64,000 bases of DNA from an uncultured Pelagibacteraceae bacterium (GTDB lineage: Bacteria > Pseudomonadota > Alphaproteobacteria > Pelagibacterales > Pelagibacteraceae): contig CACDLE010000001.1 of NCBI GenBank assembly GCA_902553555.1, positions 1-64,000 on the forward strand. Direction: 5' to 3'. This document shows, one piece after another, positions 1 to 9,493 of this stretch. Numbering within the stretch: position 1 is the stretch's first letter; every line of letters begins with the position of its first letter. Under the pieces are notes generated by a model. It was not told where the DNA came from and did not search any database. It saw only the letters and a program-made list of their open reading frames with translations. Position numbers and translations under genes: made by a program.

Positions 1-1551
1 ATTATCTATTTTTTTTGTTTCACCTACTTTAATATTGAGGTCATATTCTTTACTAAAGTTATGGTTTAAAATTATAAACAACATTAAAATTCCAAAACCT
101 GTATGAGATAAAAAACTTGGTAAGTTGTAATAAGATTTAGTTTTTGAATTTATTATAAAGTCCTTTAACGAGTATAAAATTAAAAACAGAGATGAAATTA
201 TAATTAAATTTGATAATAAATTGTAACTTTTTAAAAAAGAGAAAATTAAAAAATTAATAACACATGATAAAATTAAAATGAAAATTAAGGATTTAAAATC
301 ATTATATTTTTGTTTAATCCAATTTAATCTTGGTCCGATTGCCATCATTATTAAAAATGGAATGATTATCGGTGCAATTACAGAATTGTAAAAAGGTGGT
401 CCAACTGAAATTTTTGTATCGTAAAGAACTTGAGTAAAAATCGGATAAATTGTGCCTATGAATACGGTGGCTAAATAAAACATCATAAACCAATTGTTAC
501 TCAGAATAAAAGTTTCTTTACTGATAGGCTCAAGATAAAAATTATCATTAATTTTTCTTTTAAAAAAAATTACGAAGGAAAAAAATATCATTAAAGACAG
601 AAATATTAAAATATACATTCCCCTAGCTGGATCATTTGCAAATGTATGAACAGAATTTAATATCCCAGATCTAACCAAAAAGGTTCCAGTGACACTAGAA
701 ATAAAAGTTATAATTGATAAAATTAAAACCCAATTATAAAGATAATTTCTTTTTTCTAAAACTAATACTGAGTGAGCTAATGCGGTCATACAAAACCATG
801 GTATTAGAGATGCATTTTCAACTGGATCCCAAAACCAAAATCCACCCCAACCTAATTCATAGTAAGCCCAAATAGAACCAACGATTATACCTAATGATTG
901 AAAACTCCAGGAGATTAATACCCAAACTTTTATTGAAGAGGCGAAATTTTTACCATTACTGTTAGAAAGTATTGCGGCCATTGCTGCAGAAAAATAAATT
1001 GATGATCCGACAAAGCCTAAATACAGCAATGGTGGATGAATAGCTAAAGCAGGGTCCTGTAAAATTGGATTTAATCCTAAACCTTCTGAGGGAATAGGTA
1101 AAATTTTGAAAAATGGATTTGAATTTGAAATTAAAAATATTAAGAAGCCAAGTATCAAAATATTTTGCACCAACAAAGTGTTAAGACTATAGCTTTTGTT
1201 AAACTTATAATTAAATAAAAAAAATAAAAAAGAAAAGATTACCATAATATTTACCCATAAGAGCAGACTGCCCTCATGGTTGCCCCAAACACCTGCAATT
1301 TTATAAAAAATAGGTTTTGCCGTATGAGAATTTTGATAAACGGCAAGAAGTGAAAAATCTGAAAAAACAAATGCAAAAATTAATAATAAAAATGATGCAA
1401 TAATAAATGTTATTTGAAAAAAAGAGAGATAAACTAAGTTTTTTCCGATTAGGAAATTTTTTTCTTTGATATTTTGATAAGCAAAATAAATAATTGATAA
1501 TGTAATAAGAATACTTCCAAAAAGTAAAATATTTCCTAGGTTACTTAGCAT
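1..1551 (-). CDS. ccmF: Cytochrome c-type biogenesis heme lyase CcmF (truncated by window edge)
   Basis: Not in ORF track (open at edge). Reverse translation from ATG at 1551 gives MLSNLGNILLFGSILITLSIIYFAYQN..., with WGNHEGSLLLWV and WAYYELGWGGFWFWDPVENASLIPWF heme-lyase motifs; adjoins ccmE. Confidence 0.95.
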   Translation of the reverse strand, partial: MLSNLGNILLFGSILITLSIIYFAYQNIKEKNFLIGKNLVYLSFFQITFIIASFLLLIFAFVFSDFSLLAVYQNSHTAKPIFYKIAGVWGNHEGSLLLWVNIMVIFSFLFFLFNYKFNKSYSLNTLLVQNILILGFLIFLISNSNPFFKILPIPSEGLGLNPILQDPALAIHPPLLYLGFVGSSIYFSAAMAAILSNSNGKNFASSIKVWVLISWSFQSLGIIVGSIWAYYELGWGGFWFWDPVENASLIPWFCMTALAHSVLVLEKRNYLYNWVLILSIITFISSVTGTFLVRSGILNSVHTFANDPARGMYILIFLSLMIFFSFVIFFKRKINDNFYLEPISKETFILSNNWFMMFYLATVFIGTIYPIFTQVLYDTKISVGPPFYNSVIAPIIIPFLIMMAIGPRLNWIKQKYNDFKSLIFILILSCVINFLIFSFLKSYNLLSNLIIISSLFLILYSLKDFIINSKTKSYYNLPSFLSHTGFGILMLFIILNHNFSKEYDLNIKVGETKKIDN

Positions 1552-1969
1552 TTTCCTTTGATATTTTTTTCATTTGTGGAGGCATATAATTCTCATCATG
1601 TTTAGCCAATATTCTATCGGCTATTAAATATTTCTTATCATTTAGAATTCCTTCAACTACTGCTCCTTGCTCCTCAGAGAATAAATTTGGAACAGTGCCA
1701 CTATAAACAACAATTAATTCTTTTTTGTAATCTGTTAAAATAAACCTTATTTCTTTGTTGTTTTGTCGAATAGAATCTTTTTTTACCATCCCGCCTACTC
1801 TAATCATAGAGCTTGCTTCTATTGTGGTATTCGTAAAAATTTCGGACGGGGTTTTAAAGTATAGTATGTTTTGCTTAAGATTTAGATAAATAAAAATCAA
1901 AAAAGAAAGGGTGATTAAGATAATTGAGACTAGAAATAAGAGTCTTGTTTTAATTTTTTTAGTAAGCAT
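1541..1969 (-). CDS. ccmE: Cytochrome c maturation protein CcmE (heme chaperone)
   Basis: N-terminal TM plus OB-fold; VGGMVKKDSI and AKHDENYMPP (heme-binding His region); between ccmF and ccmD. Confidence 0.95.
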   Translation of the reverse strand: MLTKKIKTRLLFLVSIILITLSFLIFIYLNLKQNILYFKTPSEIFTNTTIEASSMIRVGGMVKKDSIRQNNKEIRFILTDYKKELIVVYSGTVPNLFSEEQGAVVEGILNDKKYLIADRILAKHDENYMPPQMKKISKENAK

Positions 1970-1979
1970 TCAAGATGCT

Positions 1980-2213
1980 TTAGCTTAATTTATTTTGCGA
2001 TGCTAAAATACTGCTAATAACTTTAGATGATTTGGCAATTCTCTTTTTGTGTTCTGCTGGTAATTTATCCAATTCCTTAGCAAATTCTTTTTCATATTTT
2101 TTTAAAGTTTTTCTAGTTTTGTAAAATAGCAAAGAGCAAAAAGTAAAAACTATTAAAAAGGATAACCAGACATAAAATCCATATCCACCCATTTTTAAAA
2201 ATTCAATTATCAT
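1980..2213 (-). CDS. ccmD: Heme exporter protein CcmD
   Basis: Small single-TM protein (GGYGFYVWLSFLIVF) between ccmC and ccmE. Confidence 0.85.
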   Translation of the reverse strand: MIIEFLKMGGYGFYVWLSFLIVFTFCSLLFYKTRKTLKKYEKEFAKELDKLPAEHKKRIAKSSKVISSILASQNKLS

Positions 2214-2914
2214 AATCTTTTAATGTTTTGATTCTTTATTTTAATGATTTCTGTTTTATATTTCATTAGAAAAATTAACGCACAATACAGCAATAAAACC
2301 AATAACATCAAGAATAATGGAACCAGCATGCTAGGATGAATGCTAGATGTGCCCAGAAATTTAATACTAGCTGGCTGATGTAGAGTTGACCACCACTCAA
2401 CTGAATATTTAATAATTGGAATATTAATCATTCCTAGAATTGATAAAATTGACAAAATTTTTGGTAAGTTTTCATTATTCTTAAAATACTTTAGAGAAAT
2501 AATAAATAAAACATAGAATAACATTAATACTAACATCGAAGTAAGTCTCGCGTCCCAGGCCCACCAGGTTCCCCAAGTTGGTTTTCCCCAAATAGATCCG
2601 GTAACAATTGATAGACATGTAAATAACAAACCTATTGGTGCTAAGCTTTTTATAAATAAAAATAGGTTCTTAATTTTAAATAAAAAATTTAAAATTGTAC
2701 TTACCGCAATTAATGAAAAAATTGAGAGTCCAATCCATGCAGAAGGTACATGAACATACATAATTCTAACAGAGTCGCCTTGTAGATAATCGACAGGGGA
2801 AATAATCAAAGCAAAAGAAATTCCAATTATTAAAATCACAAAAAAGATTGAATTGATGAATTTAATAAATTTGTCGATATAGACTATTATATTTCCGAAA
2901 GAAAAAAATTCCAT
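2210..2914 (-). CDS. ccmC: Heme ABC exporter permease CcmC
   Basis: GKPTWGTWWAWDARLTSML tryptophan-rich motif; ccm context; 4-nt overlap with ccmD. Confidence 0.95.
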   Translation of the reverse strand: MEFFSFGNIIVYIDKFIKFINSIFFVILIIGISFALIISPVDYLQGDSVRIMYVHVPSAWIGLSIFSLIAVSTILNFLFKIKNLFLFIKSLAPIGLLFTCLSIVTGSIWGKPTWGTWWAWDARLTSMLVLMLFYVLFIISLKYFKNNENLPKILSILSILGMINIPIIKYSVEWWSTLHQPASIKFLGTSSIHPSMLVPLFLMLLVLLLYCALIFLMKYKTEIIKIKNQNIKRL

Positions 2915-2961
2915 TACCAGCTAATTACTATAGTATTTTTTTAAAGGGAAGATGCATTTTT

Positions 2962-3014
2962 GCCTAATTGAGAATTGAGAGGGAGTAAGAAGTATGAGTA
3001 ATCCTCAATTAGGC
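2962..3014 (-). ncRNA. Candidate structured RNA / leader: perfect 11-bp inverted repeat GCCTAATTGAG...CTCAATTAGGC
   Basis: Perfect arms at 2962-2972 and 3004-3014 in the 173-bp gap between hspQ end and ccmC start; strand assigned from flanking transcription. Confidence 0.4.
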
Positions 3015-3087
3015 TCAACACAATAGACGTATATTATTTTTTTGACAGAGTTTTGAACTAAAGATGTTTAATTTATGGCGTAGGGGA

Positions 3088-3408
3088 TTAATTAGATGGT
3101 TTTAGGTAGCTTGAACCTTTTTTACCAACAAATATTTCTTCTATCAGAGGATGTTTAACCGGCTCATTTGAATCATCGATTAAAAGATTTTGTTCAGACA
3201 CATATGCCTCATAAGTAACTTCATTGCTCTCTGCCAATAAATGATAAAAAGGCTGATTTTTTCTTGGTCTCACATCTTTAGGAATTGATTGATACCACTC
3301 TTCGGAATTATTAAATTCGAAATCAACATCATAGATTACACCTCTAAAATCGAAGTGACGGTGTTTAACTACCTCTCCTATAGAAAATTTAGCTTTATTA
3401 GATGTCAT
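3088..3408 (-). CDS. hspQ: Heat shock protein HspQ (YccV-like, hemimethylated-DNA-binding family)
   Basis: AKFSIGEVVKHRHFDFRGVIYDVD... WYQSIPKDVRPRKNQPFYHLLAE...YVSEQNL family signature. Confidence 0.92.
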   Translation of the reverse strand: MTSNKAKFSIGEVVKHRHFDFRGVIYDVDFEFNNSEEWYQSIPKDVRPRKNQPFYHLLAESNEVTYEAYVSEQNLLIDDSNEPVKHPLIEEIFVGKKGSSYLKPSN

Positions 3409-3486
3409 ATTTTAATACTTATGAATTTTTTTACTAAAATCAATATATAAATTTAATAATAATTCTAATTATGCTAAAACCTAAAT

Positions 3487-4053
3487 GTGAATAAGTCATT
3501 ATTAAAATTTATCACAGACTTTGGTCCTTTATTAATATTTTTTTACTTTTATAAGAATAGTGGGAATAACTTGAGTATAGCAATACCTCCACTAATAATT
3601 TCAACAATAATAGCTGTAATTATAGTTTATATGGTTGAACGTAAAATTCCTTATGTTCCTCTTATAGGTGCAGCGCTGATATCTTTGTTTGGGGGTTTAA
3701 CTTTATATTTTAATAATCCAATATTTATTTATTTGAAGCCAACAATTATTAATTTAATATTCGCAGCGGCTTTATTGATAAGTGATACTTTTCTTAAAAA
3801 AAATCTTTTAAAATTATTTCTAGGATCTGCATTTAAAATGAATGAGTTAGGGTGGACATTACTAAATAGAAGATGGGCTTATTTTTTTATTTTTTTAGCG
3901 ATATTAAATGAAATTGTTTGGAGATCATTTGCTCCTGAGAAGGAGTACATTTGGGTAAATTTTAAGGTTTGGGGAATTTTACCTTTAACTTTTATATTCA
4001 CAGCGTTACAATTGCCATTAATAAATAAATTTAAAGAAAATGAAAAATATTAG
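3487..4053 (+). CDS. Inner membrane-spanning/septation protein A (YciB/IspZ family)
   Basis: DFGPLLIFFYFY N-terminus; LNRRWAYFFIFLAILNEIVWR. Confidence 0.9.
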   Translation: MNKSLLKFITDFGPLLIFFYFYKNSGNNLSIAIPPLIISTIIAVIIVYMVERKIPYVPLIGAALISLFGGLTLYFNNPIFIYLKPTIINLIFAAALLISDTFLKKNLLKLFLGSAFKMNELGWTLLNRRWAYFFIFLAILNEIVWRSFAPEKEYIWVNFKVWGILPLTFIFTALQLPLINKFKENEKY

Positions 4054-4381
4054 ATTAATTGTAGATAATGATCGTAAGGTAAAACAACCTTATTTTATTA
4101 AAAAAGAACTTCAAACAATTTTAAATTTGTATGCAAAAATGGTCTCTAATGGGACATGGAAAGATTATAGTCTTTATACAGGAAATAAAGAAATATCATT
4201 TAATATATATAAAAGAGCATCAGAAAAACCAATCTTAAGAATTCTTAAAAATTTTAAACCTAATTATAAAAATGAGAAATATTTAATCAAAGACAAAAAT
4301 GGTAAAGTTATTCAAAAATCGGAAAATTTAAAAATACTTATTGATAAAACCAGTTTAGGAAAGATTGAATTAATCGAGTAG
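4040..4381 (+). CDS. DUF2794 family protein
   Basis: FIKKELQTILNLYAKMVSNGTWKDYSL pattern; overlaps upstream gene by 14 nt. Confidence 0.75.
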   Translation: MKNIRLIVDNDRKVKQPYFIKKELQTILNLYAKMVSNGTWKDYSLYTGNKEISFNIYKRASEKPILRILKNFKPNYKNEKYLIKDKNGKVIQKSENLKILIDKTSLGKIELIE

Positions 4382-4382
4382 A

Positions 4383-5135
4383 CTATCTTCTTTGACCAAA
4401 AAGTCTTAAAAGCATTATAAAAAGATTTATGAAATCAAGATAGAGAGTAAGAGCACCCATCACAGCTTTTTTGCCCATTAGTTCTCCGCTATCACTTGCT
4501 AAATACATATTTTTAATCTTTTGAGTATCATATGCAGTTAAACCTACAAATACTAAAACACCAATTATGGATATTACAAAATACATCATTGAAGATTTCA
4601 GAAATAAATTTACCAAAGATGCAATTATGATTCCAATTAAACCCATCATCAAAAATGAACCTAATTTTGTTAAATCTCTTTTAGTAGTGTAACCGTAGAT
4701 ACTCATTGCTCCAAAAGTTCCAGCTGTAATAAAAAAGACCCTAGTGATACTAGTGCCTGTATAAGCAAGAAAAATAGAAGATAGTGAAGCTCCCATTAGG
4801 GCTGCGAATATCCAAAAAACCGTTTGGGCTTTAGACGCGCTCATTTTTGCAATACCAAAACTCATATAAAAAACTACACCAAGTGGCGCTAACATTACCA
4901 CCCAGGCTAAACCTGAATTATATAAAGTGTTACCTAATTGCGTGAGACCTAAAATTTCACCGTTCGGACCGCTCACGACTGCCATCTTAAACAAAAGCAG
5001 AGCTATAAAACCTGTAAGCGCAACTCCAGATGCCATGTAGTTATAAACTTTAAGCATATAAGCTCTTAAGCCCTGATCAATTATTGCTTCAGATACTGAA
5101 GATCTTGATGCTGAAGTTTGTTTATTAAAAACCAT
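4383..5135 (-). CDS. Bax inhibitor-1/YccA family membrane protein
   Basis: Seven-TM BI-1 profile; LTAYDTQKIKNMY and ALTLYLDFINLFIMLLRLFG C-terminal motifs. Confidence 0.93.
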   Translation of the reverse strand: MVFNKQTSASRSSVSEAIIDQGLRAYMLKVYNYMASGVALTGFIALLLFKMAVVSGPNGEILGLTQLGNTLYNSGLAWVVMLAPLGVVFYMSFGIAKMSASKAQTVFWIFAALMGASLSSIFLAYTGTSITRVFFITAGTFGAMSIYGYTTKRDLTKLGSFLMMGLIGIIIASLVNLFLKSSMMYFVISIIGVLVFVGLTAYDTQKIKNMYLASDSGELMGKKAVMGALTLYLDFINLFIMLLRLFGQRR

Positions 5136-5205
5136 ACATTTAATATAAGAAATTTTATTGACTTTTCAATAGGCAAATTTTCCTTTAAAAAAACACTACA
5201 ATTTT

Positions 5206-6243
5206 ATGAAATTCAATAAACTAGGGAATACTGATCTAAATGTGAGCCTTATTTGTCTCGGCACAATGACTTGGGGAACGCAAAACACCGAAAAAGAGGC
5301 TTTTGAACAGATGGATTATGCTGTAGGGCAAGGAATAAATTTTTTTGATACTGCTGAACTTTATTCTGTTCCTCCAACGCCTGACTCTTATGGCAAAACA
5401 GAAATAATGATAGGTAACTGGTTAGAAAAAAGAAAAAACAGAGACAAAATAATTTTGGCTACAAAAGTAGCTGGACCTGGTTGTAATTGGATAAGAGGAG
5501 GTGGAAATAATTTTTCTGAGAAAAAAATAGGTGAAGCTATAGATGATAGTTTAAGAAGATTAAAGACAGATTACATAGACCTTTATCAATTACATTGGCC
5601 TGAAAGATCTACAAATTGTTTCGGCAGAAGAGAATTTTCTGTAAATAAAAATGAAAAAGACTGGAATGACTTCGAGTCAATTTTAAAAGCTTTAGAAAAA
5701 TTTATAAAAAATGGAAAAATTAGATATATTGGGATGTCAAACGAAACTCCTTATGGTCTATCAAAATATTTAGAATTATCTAAAAATAAAAAACTTCCTA
5801 GAATGATGTCAGTCCAAAATCCATATAGTCTTGTTAATAGAACGTACGAAGTTGGTATGTCAGAAATATCTATAAGAGAGAAATGTGGCCTACTAGTTTA
5901 TTATCCTTTAGCTGCAGGCGCTCTTTCTGGAAAATACATGAATGGCAAAATGCCTAAAAACGCAAGAATGAGTTTGTTCAAGGGCTGGGAAAGAATGATA
6001 AACCCTTTGGCTATGAAGGCATACGAAGAATACCATAAGTTAGCAAAAGAAAATAATATTACAATGGTTCAGCTCGCTCAGGCTTTTGTAAATTCAAGAC
6101 CTTTTGTTACTAGTAATATTATTGGAGCAACATCCATGGACCAATTAAAAGAAAATATTGGAAGTATTAACGTTAAATTGAATCAAGATACGCTAGATAA
6201 AATCAATTTAATTCACAATAATAATCCAAATCCAGCACCTTAA
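5206..6243 (+). CDS. Aldo/keto reductase (Tas-like)
   Basis: GINFFDTAELYSVPP...LATKVAGPG...IDLYQLHWPER...IIGATSMDQLKENI. Confidence 0.95.
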   Translation: MKFNKLGNTDLNVSLICLGTMTWGTQNTEKEAFEQMDYAVGQGINFFDTAELYSVPPTPDSYGKTEIMIGNWLEKRKNRDKIILATKVAGPGCNWIRGGGNNFSEKKIGEAIDDSLRRLKTDYIDLYQLHWPERSTNCFGRREFSVNKNEKDWNDFESILKALEKFIKNGKIRYIGMSNETPYGLSKYLELSKNKKLPRMMSVQNPYSLVNRTYEVGMSEISIREKCGLLVYYPLAAGALSGKYMNGKMPKNARMSLFKGWERMINPLAMKAYEEYHKLAKENNITMVQLAQAFVNSRPFVTSNIIGATSMDQLKENIGSINVKLNQDTLDKINLIHNNNPNPAP

Positions 6244-6287
6244 TACAAACCATTGAAATAGATTTTTTTTAGTATAAAAAAGTACCT

Positions 6288-6788
6288 ATGAAAATAAAAA
6301 CGCTAATATATTTTTTATTATTTTGCTTTGTAACCTCAAATAGTTTCGCAAATACACCTAAATCCTCTGGCAAGTATAAGAACTGGGAAAGCTTTACCGT
6401 GATGACTGATAAAGGAAAGGTTTGTTTTGCACAAACAAAGCCAGTTAAAAGAGCTCCTGCAGCGATAAAGAGAAAAGACTCTAGAATATTCGTAACATTC
6501 AGACCAAATGAAAATGTTAAAGATGAGATAAGTATTACAAGCGGTCATGCCTATAAAAATTCAACTGTTTCTGCAAAATCAGGAAAGAGTAACTTTTCTT
6601 TTTTTTCACAAGGAGACTTTGCATGGTTACTTGATGAAAATGAGGAAAAAAAATTTATAAAGTTAATGAAAAGAGCTACAGATTTGATGATTAAAGGTAA
6701 AACAAAAGATGGTGCTGAAACAACAGACCATTACTCTATGATGGGATTTACCAAGGCCTATAACACAGCCAAAAAAGTTTGTAGTTAA
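6288..6788 (+). CDS. Invasion-associated locus B (IalB)-like secreted protein
   Basis: Signal peptide; KNWESFTVMTDKGKVCFAQTKP; MMGFTKAYNTAKKVC. Confidence 0.8.
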   Translation: MKIKTLIYFLLFCFVTSNSFANTPKSSGKYKNWESFTVMTDKGKVCFAQTKPVKRAPAAIKRKDSRIFVTFRPNENVKDEISITSGHAYKNSTVSAKSGKSNFSFFSQGDFAWLLDENEEKKFIKLMKRATDLMIKGKTKDGAETTDHYSMMGFTKAYNTAKKVCS

Positions 6789-7969
6789 TGAAAAAAATTG
6801 TTTTAGCTTACTCTGGGGGTTTAGATACCTCGATAATTCTTAAATGGTTACAAATAAATTATAAAGCTGAAGTCATCGCTTATACTTCAAATATAGGTCA
6901 AGATTTAAATAAGAAGAAAATAATTCAAAATGCAAAAAGACTCGGTGTTAAAAAAATTATAATAGAAGATTTAAAAAATATTTTTGTTAAAGACTACGTC
7001 TTTCCGATGATAAGAGCTCATGCTGTTTACGAGGGTGTTTATTTACTGGGAACCTCAATAGCAAGACCCTTAATAGCGAAAAGACAAATTGAGATTGCAA
7101 AAAAATTTAAAGCTTTTGCTGTTTCACATGGTGCTACTGGAAAAGGTAATGACCAAGTTAGGTTTGAACTTGGATATTCTTTTTTTGGGAAAAAAATTAA
7201 AGTGATAGCACCTTGGAGAGAATGGAAACTACAGTCTAGATCAGATTTAATTAAATACGCAAAAAAATATAAAATTCCAATTCCCAAGGATAAAAAAGGA
7301 GCACCTCCTTTTTCTGTGGATGACAATTTGTTTCATGTTTCAACTGAGGGTAAAGTACTTGAAGATCCTAGAAATGCTCCTCCAGAATTTATTTTTCAAA
7401 AAACTATTTCACCAGAGAAGGCAAAAAATAAAGTTACTAAAGTTAAGATAGGTTTTAAAAATAGTGACCCTATTTCACTTAACGGAAAGAAATATAAAGC
7501 TGAAATTTTGTTAGAAAAATTAAATAAAATTGGAGGAGCAAATGGTGTTGGTAGGGTAGATCTTGTAGAAAATAGATTTATCGGAATTAAATCCAGAGGA
7601 GTTTATGAAACACCTGGTGGAACTATCTTGTATTTTGCTCATAGAGCGATGGAGTCTGTAACTCTAGATAAAGCAACGATGCACGCCAAAGAGAAAATAA
7701 TGCCTTTGTATGCAGAATTAGTTTATAATGGTTATTGGTTTTCAAAAAAGAGATTAAACCTTCAAAAAATAGTAGATAAAAAAAGAAATCAAGTTAATGG
7801 AGAAGTAGTCCTTAAACTTTATAAAGGTAATATAACCATTGTTTCAAGAAGATCGAAAAACAATGCTTATTCACTAAAGAAAGTTTCTTTTGAAGAAAAT
7901 AAAACATTTAAAAAATCTAAAATTGAGAAATTTATCAAATTTCACTCAAAACAATTACATAAACAATAA
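6788..7969 (+). CDS. argG: Argininosuccinate synthase
   Basis: KIVLAYSGGLDTSIILKWL; SHGATGKGNDQVRFELGY; TLDKATMHAKEKIMPLYAELVYNGYWFS. Confidence 0.97.
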   Translation: MKKIVLAYSGGLDTSIILKWLQINYKAEVIAYTSNIGQDLNKKKIIQNAKRLGVKKIIIEDLKNIFVKDYVFPMIRAHAVYEGVYLLGTSIARPLIAKRQIEIAKKFKAFAVSHGATGKGNDQVRFELGYSFFGKKIKVIAPWREWKLQSRSDLIKYAKKYKIPIPKDKKGAPPFSVDDNLFHVSTEGKVLEDPRNAPPEFIFQKTISPEKAKNKVTKVKIGFKNSDPISLNGKKYKAEILLEKLNKIGGANGVGRVDLVENRFIGIKSRGVYETPGGTILYFAHRAMESVTLDKATMHAKEKIMPLYAELVYNGYWFSKKRLNLQKIVDKKRNQVNGEVVLKLYKGNITIVSRRSKNNAYSLKKVSFEENKTFKKSKIEKFIKFHSKQLHKQ

Positions 7970-7990
7970 AAATTTGTTAAAAGAATATAT

Positions 7991-8377
7991 ATGAATTCAA
8001 CGATTCGGAATATTCAGTTAGTAGCAGTATTAATTGTTTTAGCTGCAACAGTAATTGCATTTTTTCTTGAAATTCATGAAATGTACGAGAACAGAGATAT
8101 AAGTTTAGCAGATCTTCTTCTTATGTTCATTTACATAGAGGTCATTGGGCTGGTGAGATCTTATTGGGAAACAAGATCGGTAAGAATTACGTATCCAATG
8201 ATCATAGCTATAACAGCCTTAGCTCGATTTATAATTCTTCAAGATAAAGACCAAGATCCAACAAATTTAATTTACATATCTTTAGCTATTTTAATTGTTG
8301 CAGCTGCTACTGTTATCATAAGATTTAGAAATAGTAAGATATTAAAACTAGACACCTCAAGATCTAACGAGCTTTAA
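7991..8377 (+). CDS. Phosphate-starvation-inducible PsiE family membrane protein
   Basis: DLLLMFIYIEVIGLVRSYWETRSVRITYPMIIAITALARFIIL. Confidence 0.85.
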   Translation: MNSTIRNIQLVAVLIVLAATVIAFFLEIHEMYENRDISLADLLLMFIYIEVIGLVRSYWETRSVRITYPMIIAITALARFIILQDKDQDPTNLIYISLAILIVAAATVIIRFRNSKILKLDTSRSNEL

Positions 8378-9200
8378 AACATTCTAAAGTATTGCTTAAT
8401 AAACACGCTATCGTCATAGGTCCCACTCCACCAGGTACTGGTGTGATTGCTTTTGCCTTACTTTTTACTTCATCAAATTTGACATCTCCAACTATTTGAT
8501 TTTCTATTTTGTTGATTCCAACATCTATTACGATACAATTTTTTTTTACCCAATCAGACTTAACTAAATTTGCTACTCCTGCTGCGGCAACTAATATATC
8601 GGCTTTTTTACATTCTTCTTTAATATCTCTGGACTTAGAATGAAGTATAGTTACCGTACAATTTTCCCTCAGTAAAAGTTGTGCCATTGGTTTTCCATTT
8701 AAATTAGACCTACCAATGATTACAGCATGCAAACCTTTTAAATCTGTTTGAACAGATTTTATAAGTTTAATACATCCTAGTGGTGTGCACGGCGCAATGG
8801 CATCGTATCCTGAAGCTAAGTTTCCCACATTTAAAGGGTTAAAACCATCAACGTCTTTTTTAGGGTCAATTATATTAATTATTTTTTTTTGACTAATTTG
8901 CTTAGGTAATGGTAACTGAACCAATATTCCAGTAACTTCCTTATTGTTATTAAGAGATTTTATCTTTTCCAATATTTCTTTTTCCGAGACTGTTTCAGGA
9001 TATTTTATGACTTCAGATTTTATTCCTACTTCTTTCGCCTTTTTTTGTTTATTTTTGACGTATATCTGGCTTGGTAAATAATTGCCTATTAATATTACAC
9101 TTAACTTGGGCACATCTTTTGTATTTTGGCATATTTTTGTTAATTCATCTTTGATTTTTTTTCTTAATTTTTCAGAGTGTAATTTTCCATCTATAATCAT
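8364..9200 (-). CDS. folD: Bifunctional methylenetetrahydrofolate dehydrogenase/cyclohydrolase
   Basis: GILVQLPLPK; PKKDVDGFNPLNVG; PCTPLGCIKL; PVPGGVGPMTIACLL. Confidence 0.97.
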   Translation of the reverse strand: MIIDGKLHSEKLRKKIKDELTKICQNTKDVPKLSVILIGNYLPSQIYVKNKQKKAKEVGIKSEVIKYPETVSEKEILEKIKSLNNNKEVTGILVQLPLPKQISQKKIINIIDPKKDVDGFNPLNVGNLASGYDAIAPCTPLGCIKLIKSVQTDLKGLHAVIIGRSNLNGKPMAQLLLRENCTVTILHSKSRDIKEECKKADILVAAAGVANLVKSDWVKKNCIVIDVGINKIENQIVGDVKFDEVKSKAKAITPVPGGVGPMTIACLLSNTLECFKAR

Positions 9201-9202
9201 AT

Positions 9203-9493
9203 TTAAAATAAGCTCGGAGCTAAGTATTCAAAAACTAAGTTTCTGAAGAACATTAATGCTAATATTAATACCACGGGCGAAATATCTATTGATCCTAAGT
9301 TTGGCAAATACCTTCTAATAAAATTCAAAGGGGGAGCAGTAAGTCTATAAGATACATCAAGAATTGCATAAACAAATCTGTTTCCTGTATTTAATATATT
9401 AAAAGCAACCAACCAACTTAGAACAGCATTAATAATTAAAATCCATATGTAAAGTGTAACAATATTATCAAACAAAATTAAAGCAGACTTCAT
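9203..9493 (-). CDS. YggT family membrane protein
   Basis: YIWILIINAVLSWLVAF...LNFIRRYLPNLGSIDISPVVLILAL. Confidence 0.88.
   Translation of the reverse strand: MKSALILFDNIVTLYIWILIINAVLSWLVAFNILNTGNRFVYAILDVSYRLTAPPLNFIRRYLPNLGSIDISPVVLILALMFFRNLVFEYLAPSLF

Noticed and set aside
5158-5202. TTGACT plus TACAAT before the aldo/keto reductase as a promoter
   Set aside because: Spacing is far from 16-18 nt and the -10-like hexamer ends 3 nt before the ATG
6336-6548. 70-aa minus ORF over the IalB-like gene
   Set aside because: Fully antisense, no motif, no SD
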